In this document: positions 34,748 to 45,699 of the stretch, one piece after another
Layout: every line of letters begins with the position of its first letter
Position numbering within the stretch: the stretch's first letter is position 1
Origin: Schistosoma mansoni
Lineage: Eukaryota > Platyhelminthes > Trematoda > Strigeidida > Schistosomatidae
DNA: 64,000 bases
Direction: 5' to 3'
Assembly: GCF_000237925.1 (NCBI RefSeq)
Contig: NC_031502.1
Coordinates: 24,225,794 to 24,289,793, forward strand
Made by a program: the position numbers and the translations under genes
Notes under the pieces: generated by a model
The model's database searches: none
Seen by the model: only the letters and a program-made list of their open reading frames with translations
Told to the model about the DNA's origin: nothing

Positions 34748-34784
34748 CTGAAGAAGTGGCTTACACTAAGTCACGATACGTCAG
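34748..34784 (+). ncRNA. Hammerhead-like motif in the Penelope 3' region
   Basis: CTGAAGA, a short stem (GTG with CAC), then GATA where the consensus requires GAAA, and CGTCAG. Penelope-like elements are known to carry hammerhead motifs in their terminal repeats. Position and core fit, but the GATA change and 3-bp stem suggest an inactive copy. Confidence 0.35.
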
Positions 34785-34799
34785 AAAATCTCATTTTTC

Positions 34800-35580
34800 T
34801 ACTCATTGAAATATTACAAATATATTAATTTATTTATACAGTAAATACTTCATTTGAAAGATGCCAATCAATTTTTCCAGACTTGATTGTTACTTCATTT
34901 CCTCACCAATCATTCTCTGTTCTCATTCTGTTTTCTTTGATCTTCTTAACCTCTTGCAACCAGGTATTTCACTTCTGTTTGATAATACATGCTACGTATA
35001 TCTGTGGACATCAGTAGCACACATCACACCCTGTCTTATCTTATTCAAGTTCACCAAGTTTGAATGAATCAGGAAAGAACGAGATCGAATTATTTAGACA
35101 CTAATTCTGCTTTGAGTGACAATTACAAACAATTTTCTTTCATAGAGACTTATAACGTGATGCGGATTTTCACTTTTCTTCATACTTCTAACTGAGTGAA
35201 ATACTGGGAAACGGTAAAGATAATTTACATAATAGTTTGCTGTCATATATTTAACCCGTTTGAAGCCGTTCTTTCCGCCATACTAAAAAAACCACGAATC
35301 GAAAATATTCTAAATAATACAGGTTAATCAGACCTCATTTTATCATAAATCGTAACTCGAACAAAATCTCAATACATTTGCTTTAAATGATCAGGTCACA
35401 TTCACATTGAGAAAAGAAACATAACTAAAGATAACATACGATTCACATAAGACATGTGGGATAACACGACTACGGTCAAGTGGTTAGTTGATGTTTCCCA
35501 GTAAGATGATTAGTTTGTCATTCAAAACAAAGAATACAGAGATTCATTGAAATTCTAAACCGATCTGAGTGAGACCGGCA
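34800..35580. other. Intergenic, nothing recognised
   Basis: AT-rich with short frames only. A gap between the Penelope tail and the SINE pair. Confidence 0.4.
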
Positions 35581-35780
35581 TTGAGAAACTAGGGACACCT
35601 GACGTCCTTTTCGTCATAGTATGAGATTCTCCAGAGGTGCGCATTCGCAACCCTGCACGTGGGGGTCGAATCAAGGACTTCAGTCTTGCTCGGATGGCTA
35701 AGCTCTTGACTTGTGAGCTGGGATCCAGTAGTGTTCATGTCTAACTTCAGTCAACCCAAAACAATGCCAGATTGTCCCCC
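35560..35780 (-). repeat. Degenerate tRNA-derived SINE with hammerhead core
   Basis: On the minus strand a box-B-like TTGATTCGACCCCC is followed by ATGCGCACCTCTGGAGAATC, a loop, ATGACGAAAAGGACGTC and GTGTCCCTAG. This matches the layout of schistosome hammerhead SINEs (GCGCACTGCTGAxGAGTCC...GGACGAAACGGCCGTCC). The core is at 35609-35634: GAAA is intact, but CTGATGA has become CTGGAGA and stem II is weakened. Confidence 0.5.
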
Positions 35781-35910
35781 ATTGTCTTCAGTGTGTATAT
35801 GCCTCACACAAAATGCTGTTGAATTTGACTAGTTTTCCTTCTCATTAAAACTTCGGAAATTTCCTTTCGAAGCTAGTTGCTAGTAAAAACATGATCACTG
35901 TACTTATGGA

Positions 35911-36076
35911 GTTGTGGAGACTGTTGAACTTCAGTGAAATCCTAAAGGGTTGCCGATGGGTACTGCTGATGAGTCACACACTAGGATGAAATTTCCGTCC
36001 AGCCCTTTCAGGTTTTCAGTGTTGGCCCAACCCAAGTCGGTTCAGGATTTAAATGAAATTCAACAATCTCCACAAC
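35911..36076 (+). repeat. Fold-back SINE copy with hammerhead-like core and terminal inverted repeats
   Basis: 166 bp bounded by 23-bp inverted ends (35911-35933 and 36054-36076, 21 of 23 positions matching) with further inward pairing. Inside are CTGATGA (35966-35972) and GAAA (35988-35991) at hammerhead spacing, with stem II reduced to about two Watson-Crick pairs plus a wobble. It is followed by CCGTCCAGCCCTTTCAGGTT, the usual SINE 3' flank. No box B is retained. Confidence 0.55.
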
Positions 36077-36079
36077 CCT

Positions 36080-38235
36080 CTACCAAGAAATACGCAACTA
36101 TATCTCTCACATGTTAACGTAATTAAAGCAGAATAATGTCAAGTTTCACCATGTAGATTGATCATTAAATCATTCCAAGTACATACTGATCTAATCATAT
36201 TGAAACGTAAGTCAGAGTATTAAAATTCATTGCTGATGGCATTTTGTGATACACTGGAGTAAAGAAATATCATTTTGAGGGTGATTTTCTGGTTACTATG
36301 TTATTCAGTAGTATATCATATGAGAAGAAAAGAAAACTTAGTAGTCTAGTAGATAAGATGTTCCTAAATATAAAACTATTCAAGCATCAGATATAGCTAA
36401 TTTCAAACAATGAATAAAAGAAAAGAAAGGTTGAGCATCTAAAGCCCTTTGCTGGTGAAGGGATTCATAAAAGTAAAGAGTTATTCCTTGTATATATCTA
36501 GTTCTAAAATGGAGTCTAATTGTACTAATTCTCAAATAAATTATCATGAGGTAAGAACTGACTCTCAGCAGTTATGAACTGGAAGCACGATATTTAGTGT
36601 TTCATATACACAGTCTTTTGACTTCAGGTTGAAATTAATTTATTCATTTTAAATCACTAATAAATTTTGACTCTGGCTTTTAGCTTCTCAACTAGAAGTA
36701 ACTTTTTCCGAATCGTCATTAACTAAAGAGAAAATTATGGAAAGTTTATATTTTAAAGATTAAAATGAGAACCTAACCCAAAAGTAATTTATTTGATATG
36801 AAGTTCATAGATGCGTTCAAACAACATAATAGTTAGTTTGAACAGTATTAAACCAACCATTGAAAACCATAAACTAAAATCCACATGGATTGGAATACTC
36901 AATTATTTGATTTTTATAACAATCATCTTTATCTACAAACCAAGGAATGAATAACATTTGAATGTTACTCAATAATTAGCAACCAAATGTTTATAATTAA
37001 TTTTCATCGTCCCTACAAATTCATAAGATTTTCAGCAGAATATTATAGTACATTATCGATTCATCCTAGACGTGAAGTGGAAAGATGTTTATTTTGGTAT
37101 ATAATGCCTTTTTTCAAATTTCTGAAGGAAAGTTAAATAACTGTTAACCAGTACTAATCTTGAACTATTTGCTAAACACTACATTAGACTGGACCAACTT
37201 TCTACTTCCTTTATCAGATTCGATTGATCACCTTGAAACTAGATGAAATAATTTTAACTCTGAGTACTTCATAACCTATAGTTTGATTGATATTCATAAT
37301 ATGCACCTGGAACTGGATCATATAAGGGTCAAATATCCCTATAAAACTTTTGTAGGGCAAAAATTGAAGTTTTGAAGTAATTAGACTATAAACCTAAACA
37401 TGTGGATATTATCTCTAGTTATGGTAACACTCATTAACATAGTAGCTCACTTGGTAGTTTTGGATAACTCTTTAATATATTCCTGCAAGCAGCTGATTTT
37501 TTGGTATTCTCTTAAAATACTAGAACAAGTCAAGTCGTAAACTAAATCATATTATCTGAAGATATTATTAGTAGAGGCTTGTTCTTGTTTTATAGGTTTG
37601 AGTAAATTATTGTTAAACTAGCTTACATAAATGGCTCGATTAAGTCTGCATTGTCGAATGAATTGCTCGTTAGCCATTGTCGGAATTTCACTTGCATGTA
37701 TCACTTTCAGGTTCGAATAATTAAAGTTGATCAGTAAAATCAAAGATACACAAGAAATACTAGAAATATTTATCTTCATTCTCAGGATCAATGAATACAT
37801 GTTTAAATGAAGTTATATGGTGTAACTATGAAAACCGTAAAAATACTTGTGAACTTGTAGCAGTTTGTTTCATGTATGCCTGAACATTTTATCAGGATTT
37901 TGATAAATGCAAATAGTGAGTTTTCTTCTTCTGTACGCTGGTTGAGGACATCCAACGATACGGATAAAGGGCTTGAAGAAATATTTTAATCCTCATTCGT
38001 GATTATAAATGTATGATGCACGAGAGTGATACTACATTAGTTTTCTTTTTTTTTATATCATAAACAGCACAGATTAGTCAAATGGCGGCACGAATCCAGT
38101 ACACTAAAATATCTGCTTCTCAGATTGGACAGTATGATGTTACTTTCATGTGATTGGTCCCTCAGGTTTACATGGAGTATACTACCAATAAATTTTCACT
38201 GTTGACTTCGATTTAAAAATATCTTACAAAAAGTG
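36080..38235. other. Intergenic, nothing recognised
   Basis: Very AT-rich, no frame longer than 60 codons and no repeat matched elsewhere. Confidence 0.4.
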
Positions 38236-38289
38236 ACCTGAATGAATTTCCTGGTAGTTAAGTATCACGAAAAAACGCTGGACATAATA

Positions 38290-38650
38290 ATCATAGAATC
38301 GGATCATGATGACATTGAAGATACGACTAGTATTCTGATTTTACAACCTGCTACCAGTAGCACCTTCTATATGCGAAGCTTTCCCCCGACCAATGGAAAT
38401 CAGAAGTCAGACGAGGAGAGGTAGGAAAGATATATTTGATACGTTATCAATATATCGAAAAGCGTTTATTCTAAGCTGGCTAGTGAACGTAGGAGCAGTG
38501 TCCCACGCTGAGTCGAAACGTGATCTGGTACGGATGCATGACCGAAAGCCTTCAGTTAAACAAGTTCACTTAAACAACGTGGTCAGTATCCAATGTCGAA
38601 CACTTAATGAGCTATTGATTTTAGGGAATTATTTACAGCTACAACATAAT
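38290..38650 (+). repeat. LTR-like dispersed repeat
   Basis: Close relative of 47285-47622 and a more distant one of 9330-9700. The shared stretch runs from GAAGATACGACTAGT through CGTGATCTGGTACGGAT to TCGAACACTTAATGAGCTAT. Probably a solo or partial LTR of the gypsy family whose relics are at 10234-11155 and 45700-46850. Confidence 0.5.
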
Positions 38651-38899
38651 CTCCTGCAACAAATTCTTTATGAGATCGAAGATACATTACTGGATAAAAA
38701 AATTGACGATCAAAAAAACTTCAACTTATTCGCATCATCAGCCTTTAAAAGTACAATCAACAATTGGTCTCGTATGGAACATTTTTTTCACATATATTGT
38801 GATGAAAACGAAAATAGAACGTTACAAGAAAATTTTGAAAAAAATAAAAAAAGTAGAAAGACAAAAGGTTTTGTGTTAAAACTGATGCTTCAAATTTAG
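38620..38899 (+). other. Unassigned coding-like stretch before the inverted repeat
   Basis: The right part of a 168-codon frame reads QQILYEIEDTLLDKKIDDQK, then FASSAFKSTINNWSRMEHFF, then CDENENRTLQENFEKNKK. Unlike the repeat-derived left part, this looks like a real acidic and lysine-rich helical protein segment. I do not recognise it. It runs into the inverted-repeat arm at 38854, where the last 15 codons derive from repeat sequence. Confidence 0.25.
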
Positions 38900-39385
38900 G
38901 TACATGTGAATATACTTGATAAGGCATTTTCCAATCATTTAAAACTACAAACCACTCTAACAGTCTTCAGCTTGAACCAACATTGTTAGTATACTTGAAA
39001 AACAGGGATATTAGATCGACCAGGTAAAACATACAATTTGGTTACCTAAGGATCTACAGAGCTTTTAAATTACCGTCAGTCGCAACTCAGTATATCCATG
39101 GAAAACGATAATTATTATTACTTAATACAAAACGTTCCTAAACCTTTTTACTAAAGGTGTTTTACTAGACGCAAATATTTACACAGGGGTAAATAAACGT
39201 ACTTAGTTACTTCAAGAAAAATTAAAAACTCAAAAAGACTGTATTGGGGCAAGAAGTATGGAAACTTCGTTATTGTATTATAGCGTATGATGAAAAAGTG
39301 TAAAAAAATTACTTTATTAAACTTATAAGATTAAAGTATTTAATAGACACTTATCAATCACTCATTTAGTAACAAAGTAGATCCT

Positions 39386-39490
39386 GCTACGCACCTACAA
39401 AGGTTCACGTTGCCATACTCCATGGCGAAGATAAAATTGTCAGGTCAAACCCCAGATTAGTAGGGTTGTAGTATATGCTACCTATGTCTG
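39386..39490 (+). repeat. SINE-like fragment
   Basis: Pattern CACGTTGCCATACTCCATGG...GGTCAAACCCCAGATTAGTAG parallels 25830-25910. An inverted copy lies at 56775-56878 in the other arm. Confidence 0.35.
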
Positions 39491-39539
39491 TAGACATAAA
39501 GTGTGTAGCATCAGTCAGAAGAGGAATGCCAGATGACGC

Positions 39540-40860
39540 TGGGACTGCCATAACCTGGAAAAGCGTGGCCACAGATCCAATTGATCATGGTATAGGTACT
39601 GTCTTGAGTCAGTCTGATAGTGCTGGAATACGTGTGTAGTGTCCCTACACCTACTGAACAGAAGTATACAGTTGTCGTAAAGGAGTGTTAACGATTGTGT
39701 GGGCAGTAGAAGAATGGAGACCACACCTACTTGGTAGATGATTTCACATTGAGGCTGATCATAAACCCCTACAGTGGTTAAGAACAGCAAAGAACCCTCA
39801 TGGGAAGTTGACGTAATGGATGTTACGTCTGCATGAGTGCGATTTCAGTATCTAGCATGATCTAGGAAAGGAAAATGTAGTAGCGAGCTACTTATCAAGG
39901 CCGGACATAGAAGTTGAGCTCCCACTGACAACATACGCAGTGAATAATCTAGGGGAAGATCCACTAGAACTTGTCTGGTAGCAGAAGATTGACCCTAACC
40001 TTCGAGATGTAATTAGAGTGATAAAAGAAGGAGCAGAGACTGACAAACGGGTGATGGGTGAGGAGGTAACAATGTTTCTTCGGCAGAAGGAAAGACTGAA
40101 GGTGAAAGTATACTGAACCCTGACTTGGTGGGATGATGACGAGAATCGGGTGGCGTTAATCTCGAAGAACTTGCGGCATTAGATGATTCATGAGTGTCAC
40201 CGGGTAGAGCATACAAGTACCGCAAGAAAGACGTATTTGCTACGACAAAGTGCGTGCTGGTCAGGTATGGAAGACGATGTGGCCCAATACGTGTTAACTT
40301 GAAAGCGGTGCCAACTAATGAAAAGTGATAGATAAATAGATAAATAAATAAATACAACAACCATCACAGTCAGTCTCAGTAACCGCATTTGGTGATTTAT
40401 GGTCTGTGGATGTAATGAGACTGTTTCCACAAACGGCAAGCGGTAACTAGTACCTACTAGTGACGACGGAACATGCTACGCATTGAGTAAACGCCATAGC
40501 CATTGCAGACCAGCGAGCAACAACAGTGACTTGAGTAGTAATCCAGCACATTGATGCGGGTCAAGGAATACCGAGGTTGATGTTAACCGGCCAAGGTCCC
40601 TGTTTCGAAAGTGACAAGTCTCAAGTCCGTTTAGAGCAGTTTGGCATCAAGAGGATACGAACTATACCGCACCACAGAAAGAAACAACCGGATGTTAAAG
40701 GGATGGTTCGCTTTTAAGAAAGAGTTGTCGTTAGTTTTGCTGACGCATCATGTCTCTATACAAGGAGCAACCAAGAAGTCACCTTTCCTGCTGCTTTATG
40801 GTAGAGAACTGAGACTTTCATTACATAATAAGACCTGGTCAAAACAAAAGAGGTGGACGG
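39540..40860 (+). pseudogene. Gypsy-type pol relic: RNase H and integrase
   Basis: Stop-riddled plus-strand translation still shows RNase H (IDHGIGTVLSQSDSAGIRV, then LTIVWAVEEWRPHL, then IEADHKPLQWLRTAKNP, then HDLGKENVVASYLSRPD), the integrase zinc-binding region (IHECHRVEHTSTARKTYLL, ending VLT-KRCQLMK) and integrase core (FGDLWSVDVMRLFP, then LTGQGPCFES). This is a different gypsy family from the CsRn1-like elements here. A GATA/AAATA microsatellite interrupts it at 40325-40355. The inverted copy is at 55404-56724. Confidence 0.7.
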
Positions 40861-41059
40861 CAACAAAGTTAAGGAAGAAGTGAGAGGCAATCAGGAATGT
40901 GAGAGGGCAACAAATATCAGGCACAAAGAAGATGAAACCGTAGAGAAAGAAGTCGAAGCCCTTTTCAGCGGGAGATCTGGCAAAGTACACAGAACGGGAA
41001 TACATAAATAAGCAGAATATAAAAAATTATGAGGAATTCAGAAGCTTAGAATTTAGAAG

Positions 41060-41260
41060 ACAAGGAATGAAAGCGACTGCACCATTCCAAACAACTTTGA
41101 CCCATATCATTCAGTCTCTAACCATTGGTTACGACAACCACGCAGACCACAACCAGGTAGTCTACACCGATTAACATGCCTCATTCCACTTGCCAATGAC
41201 TTCATGGACTGGTGCCATGTTTTGGTTTGGCCACTCCTAGCTTTTTCCATTCGTAGTTAT
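41060..41260 (-). mobile_element. LINE C-terminal fragment
   Basis: Minus-strand KARSGQTKTWHQSMKSLASG followed by CRLPGCGLRGCRNQWLETE matches the LINE tail at 12552-12862. It abuts plus-strand RT of the same kind of LINE at 41265, so the 5' part is inverted relative to the 3' end. Confidence 0.6.
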
Positions 41261-41264
41261 CATT

Positions 41265-42500
41265 GGTCCGCTGCGCCGACAACATTGATCAGACTGTCCT
41301 GCCCTCCATCGCTGATGATGACTGACCCAGCTAACAAGGCGGAAGTCTATAAGGGACTCCGACTCCTGAAGCACTACAAATCGCAAGGACCATATGACTT
41401 ACCTCTGACCCTTTTTAAAAATGGTCAGCTTCTAATTAAGGAACTGACTGAGTTGTTTACAATGATCTGGAAATTAGAGAGTGTTCCAACATCATGGGAT
41501 GAGTCGATTGTTGTCCCTATCTTTAAAAAGTGTTCACGTCGTTTCTGCAACAACCACCGGGGGGTAAGTCTACTTCCGATTGCGTCCAGACTATTGGCTT
41601 CCGTCATACTTCGTAGATTGTTCGAAACCTGAGAAAGACTGACTCTAGAGGAGCAGATTGGTTTTCGTCCTGGTCAAGGATATATTTGCTATATCTTCAC
41701 TCTCCTTCAAATGTTAGAATACTGTCATACTTATTACAAGCCAAAAACCCTAGTGTTTCTTGATATTAGGGTCGCCTTCGATCCGTTGGACAGGACTGTT
41801 CTCCAGGATTGTCTATTGAAGAAGTGTGCCTGAGAAGTTTGTCAACATCTTGAAAGCCTTATATACTAACACCTCAGGTAGAGTGAGGGCATACAACCAC
41901 ATCTCTCCATTGTTCCATTCAAGCAGTAGGGTTAGGTAGGGTTGCCTCACTTCACCATTCCTCCCCAACTTTGCCATCGATGACATTCTGGAAACAGCCC
42001 TGATGAGTGTAGGTAATGATGGTATGGATCTGTTGTCTGAAGAAAGACTTTTCGACTTTGAGTATGCGGATTATATTGTCTTACTGTGCGATGATACCCG
42101 ATCCATACAGTCGGCACTTAATCAGCTGGCAATCAGTGTCCGTAGGTATGGTATGTGCTTTGCACCTTCAAAGTGCAAAGCACTTTGACAGAACTGACAG
42201 GACCCTGATCCTGCAATCACCCTAGATAGTGAGCAGATAGAAGTAGTCGAGTAAGTGCTGGTGGTGGCGTGAGTGGTGAGACCGACTCGCGTATGATGAA
42301 AGCCAGATCGGCCTATGCCAATCTGGGCCATCTTTGGCGCCTTCATAAACAGGACTGGGTTCCGTTGGTCCTTCACAACTCGCTGGCTGGGGCCCTAGAG
42401 ATGGTGCAACATAATCGCTTGAGACGATATCAGATATGGCTCAGAATAGAAGCCAGTGGCGATCCTGCTGTAACGTTTTCTACTTTTTCATAAAAATGAA
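41265..42500 (+). mobile_element. LINE reverse transcriptase region, decayed
   Basis: The plus-strand frame has GLRLLKHYKSQGPYDLPLTL, IVVPIFKKCSRRFCNNHRGV and SLLPIASRLLASVILRRL. After a stop comes EQIGFRPGQGYICYIFTLLQ and TLVFLDIRVAFDPLDRTVL. Farther on, DFEYADYIVLLCDDT carries the catalytic YADD with D changed to Y, and CFAPSKCKAL follows. These are the RT 1 to 5 blocks of an RTE-like/Perere-type LINE. The part up to 41900 lies in the inverted-repeat arm; the rest is unique to this copy. Confidence 0.75.
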
Positions 42501-42729
42501 CGTGACTTCTGTAACTTAAATTATTCTTTCTAGTTGTATTTACCCTAAATGAACTGTTTCTCTCATTATTATTATTTCGCCCTTCTGTTTCAGCCTTTTC
42601 CTCTGTCGTTTCTAGTTCGCCCATGCAATACCCACCGGCTAAATAAGCAAAATGATGTATCAATAATGTTAGGTATTAGACTTTTTTGTATGTTTAATAA
42701 CAAAGGCTAACTTGTCGTAGGGTGATGGA

Positions 42730-43940
42730 AGTACTGGTTGATGAATACTATTGAAAACAAATGGATGAAAACATCATTTTTCTCGGAGCCCAACATGAAT
42801 CTAGAAAAGACGAGTCATTTGCATCCAACCTCATGGCATGGGACCGCTGAACAACTTATTGAGTCCAAAAGACAACGGCCTATGTAATATTCCTTGACTT
42901 CACAAGAGCCTTCGACTCAGTGCTTTGCATGCTTTCGATAGGGAATGTCACAGAACTAGGCTTCCTTGACCTTCCTTTATTTAGACTTCTAAACTATTGA
43001 AAGAGCAGTATGTTTCGTCCCAAGCAAAATAGAATCCATGCAATCTGATGAGTCCCGATGTCAAGAGATCAACGGGAGTCAGTCATAGGTCCATTCTTTT
43101 TCCTGGTCGTTATTGATGACTTTTTAGATGGAGCCAGGTCGGTGGAACAAATCTATGTTAGCGACGCAAAGATCTTGATATTTTTGAGTGGTGAATAAGA
43201 ATATACTTGAGCTTTAAAAGGACCTTTCGACAATAGGGATATAGGAAGTATACAGTGAGATAAAACCCTAAATATCAAAATGCTACGTCGCGAACATTTC
43301 TTCCTATTTGACACGAAAACCTTAAGTCCATCGTTGACATCTCCTCAAGACGGCTTACTTATATCGGGCTTCTGACTAATGACCACAGCTCAAACTACAT
43401 TTCAGATACATTCAAGGCAAACGCAACCTATCACTTTATGCGCAGACTACTTGTCGACATTACCACAGAGTTGATCTCAACTCTCCTTTAAACCTACTCA
43501 TGGGCCTGCCTTTAAGCCGTGAGTATTTTTGAGCCTCCTCTCTTCAAAATAGACATTAAATTCTAAGACCAAATAAAGAGACGGATAACTAAGTGAGTGA
43601 TAGATCCAAAGCATAAATCTTACGAAGACAGACTTTAATGCTTAGGATTATTCTCGTTGAGGTACAAGAGAGTGAAAGGTGACCTGACAACGACATACAA
43701 CACACTGAGTAGACCAAGTCATCCTAACACCAGCATCTTTCAGAAAAAACCACAACCATGCTCCTCGAGGCGACCCTCTAATACGTACACGTGGGAAAGC
43801 TAGAACTCAATTATGACCACGCTTTTTCTCACTAGGATTGCTCCATTTATAATCCTCTTCCGTCTGAAGTGACTGCAGCCCTCTGAACGAACAGTTTTAA
43901 GGGGGTTATTTGATGAAAAATACTCGGCCGCGAATTATTA
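42730..43940 (+). mobile_element. CR1-like LINE RT relic, heavily decayed
   Basis: Plus-strand pieces YVIFLDFTRAFDSVL, then RESVIGPFFFLVVIDDFLDG, then QIYVSDAKILIFLSG (damaged YADD), then VKGDLTTTYNTLSRP near 43670-43720 follow the order of the CR1-like LINE at 3960-7930. Every block is separated by stops. Confidence 0.55.
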
Positions 43941-44749
43941 TCTCTCGGTTGAACCAGATTAGTCGGATGCATGTCTTATGATCTATCAACTGTTACAAAT
44001 ATCACATATCCGTAGTTGCATCCTATCTCGCTTATCAGCATCTCAGTTTCCTTTTTCTTCTTGCATTTCAGTCTTCTAACAACTATTCAACTTATTTGTT
44101 GGTTTCTTGAAACAAACGTCTTCTCTTACCGTCCAAATTTTCACTTTGTTATCTTTCACGTTGCAACCAAACACCCCCCTTATGGTAGTGTGATACCTGG
44201 CTCCAGATGCACTGGAAAAAACCCATTCGCTTGAATTACAAGATAGACTTATCCTTAAATAACTACCAGAATGAATTGAGTTAGAGTAGTCAGTATGTTG
44301 GGATTTCATTCATTGGACATAACAAAATAACCGGAGTTGTACCGAAACAACAAAATGCGAGAACGAAGAAATTACTGGTCTCATTTCATCTCGTGACAAA
44401 AATATTTACACATGTTCCCCCCCTATGTGCTTGAGTAGGATATAACAGAGCTAAATTGATGGCTTGAAATAAATAAAATCGAACAGTCAGAAGACGGATA
44501 TTGATGCTAGTATTTATGTATGGTTTTTAAACTGCCCTTGAGTAAGATGTCTTCCGCCAGATTTCTAATTTGGGCTTGATTGGGCGAAGAAACAGTTGTG
44601 TTATACTCATATCATTATGAATTATGGAGGGAAAACATATGAAGTAACTGTGCTAAGCAAACGGAATGCAGAAAATTAATAGACTTTAGGCACCGGATGA
44701 TTTGTAAGAGCGAGCCAAATTTTCCTCATGAAATCAAGCGTGAAGTGAA

Positions 44750-45690
44750 ATCTGACAGATTATGGAGCTGAGATCAGTACTGTAGCAGTAAACGACCCTA
44801 CAGAATAAATATCCCTGTGTCTTCAACATTGATGCTGACCTGATTGGTTTTACTGGACACAGTTCGGCTGAAAGTGCTCCGTCACTCAACCTCACCAGAT
44901 CACGAGGAGGTATACTGTGCTACGCATCAATTTCAACTGCTTGCCAGCTCAGACCAAAGGCTTCTCGACAAATCGATAATCTTCCAAATATATCTTCTAA
45001 TCCCTTCTCTTGGTGGTGATCCTGACATGATTTATTACACCAAACAGCAAACTATGATTTCTTGCCTTGTTGGAACATTAGATTTCATCTGTTTGCAATC
45101 TATATTTATACAGCTGTTGTATCGATAGTGACAATGCGCCTTCAGCTAGGTATGTCCAGTAAAACTAATTAGGTCAGGATTCAGTGTCGAAGACACACAG
45201 AACTATTTATTCTGCGAATTTATTAACCATCAGAACTCATTCTTCCTAGTAACTCGTCAACAGTTTAAACCCAACGGGTTTGTTGTCAGTGAACGCTCTT
45301 TTGATGGCCTGCTATATTCATCAGCGTCTGGTTGTCTTTGCCTAATATAAGAGGCTATATTGTACAACAAAGCGATGAAGAAAAGGATGTAAAATAGAAA
45401 TTTTATTCATCGTATTCTCCGTTGGCTTTTTCATCTATTACAGTTCTCCTGGAAAAAGAAACGTGTAAAGACACAAAACGGACCGTGAAAGGTGAATAAA
45501 CTTGTATACATGCTTATTGATAATACGCCATAGGGTAAGATGAATTTTGCATAATGAATGCTGTTTGGGTGTTTTAAGAAAACGAAACACTACACATATA
45601 TGAGCATATTAGAAAAATATCTGTTTTTGACACAAGAACACAAACAAGTGAGATAAATCAAAATTTCATGTTGCGTCGTACGTGCAGTAG
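44750..45690. repeat. LTR-like repeats, including probable 3' LTR of a gypsy relic
   Basis: 44790-44980 is an inverted match to 47730-47890 (shared words CTCACCAGATCAC and CTCAGACCAAAGGCTTCTCGAC). 45180-45370 matches 9700-9830 in direct orientation. The block borders the minus-strand gypsy relic that follows. Confidence 0.45.
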
Positions 45691-45699
45691 TCGTTTAGC

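Larger units (their letters stand above)
38854..41900. repeat. Left arm of 3,047-bp inverted repeat (partner 54364-57410)
   Basis: Every position x matches the complement of 96264-x, with no indel noticed and only a few mismatches (one at the Gly/Glu codon near 39767, two near the right edge). The arm contains a decayed gypsy pol, a SINE-like fragment and LINE pieces. LINE RT sequence continues past 41900 here, whereas in the right arm it stops abruptly, so this arm looks like the source. Confidence 0.93.

Noticed and set aside
43038-43058. CTGATGAGTCC word resembling a hammerhead core
   Set aside because: No GAAA or stem-II partner follows, and the surrounding sequence reads as decayed LINE RT.
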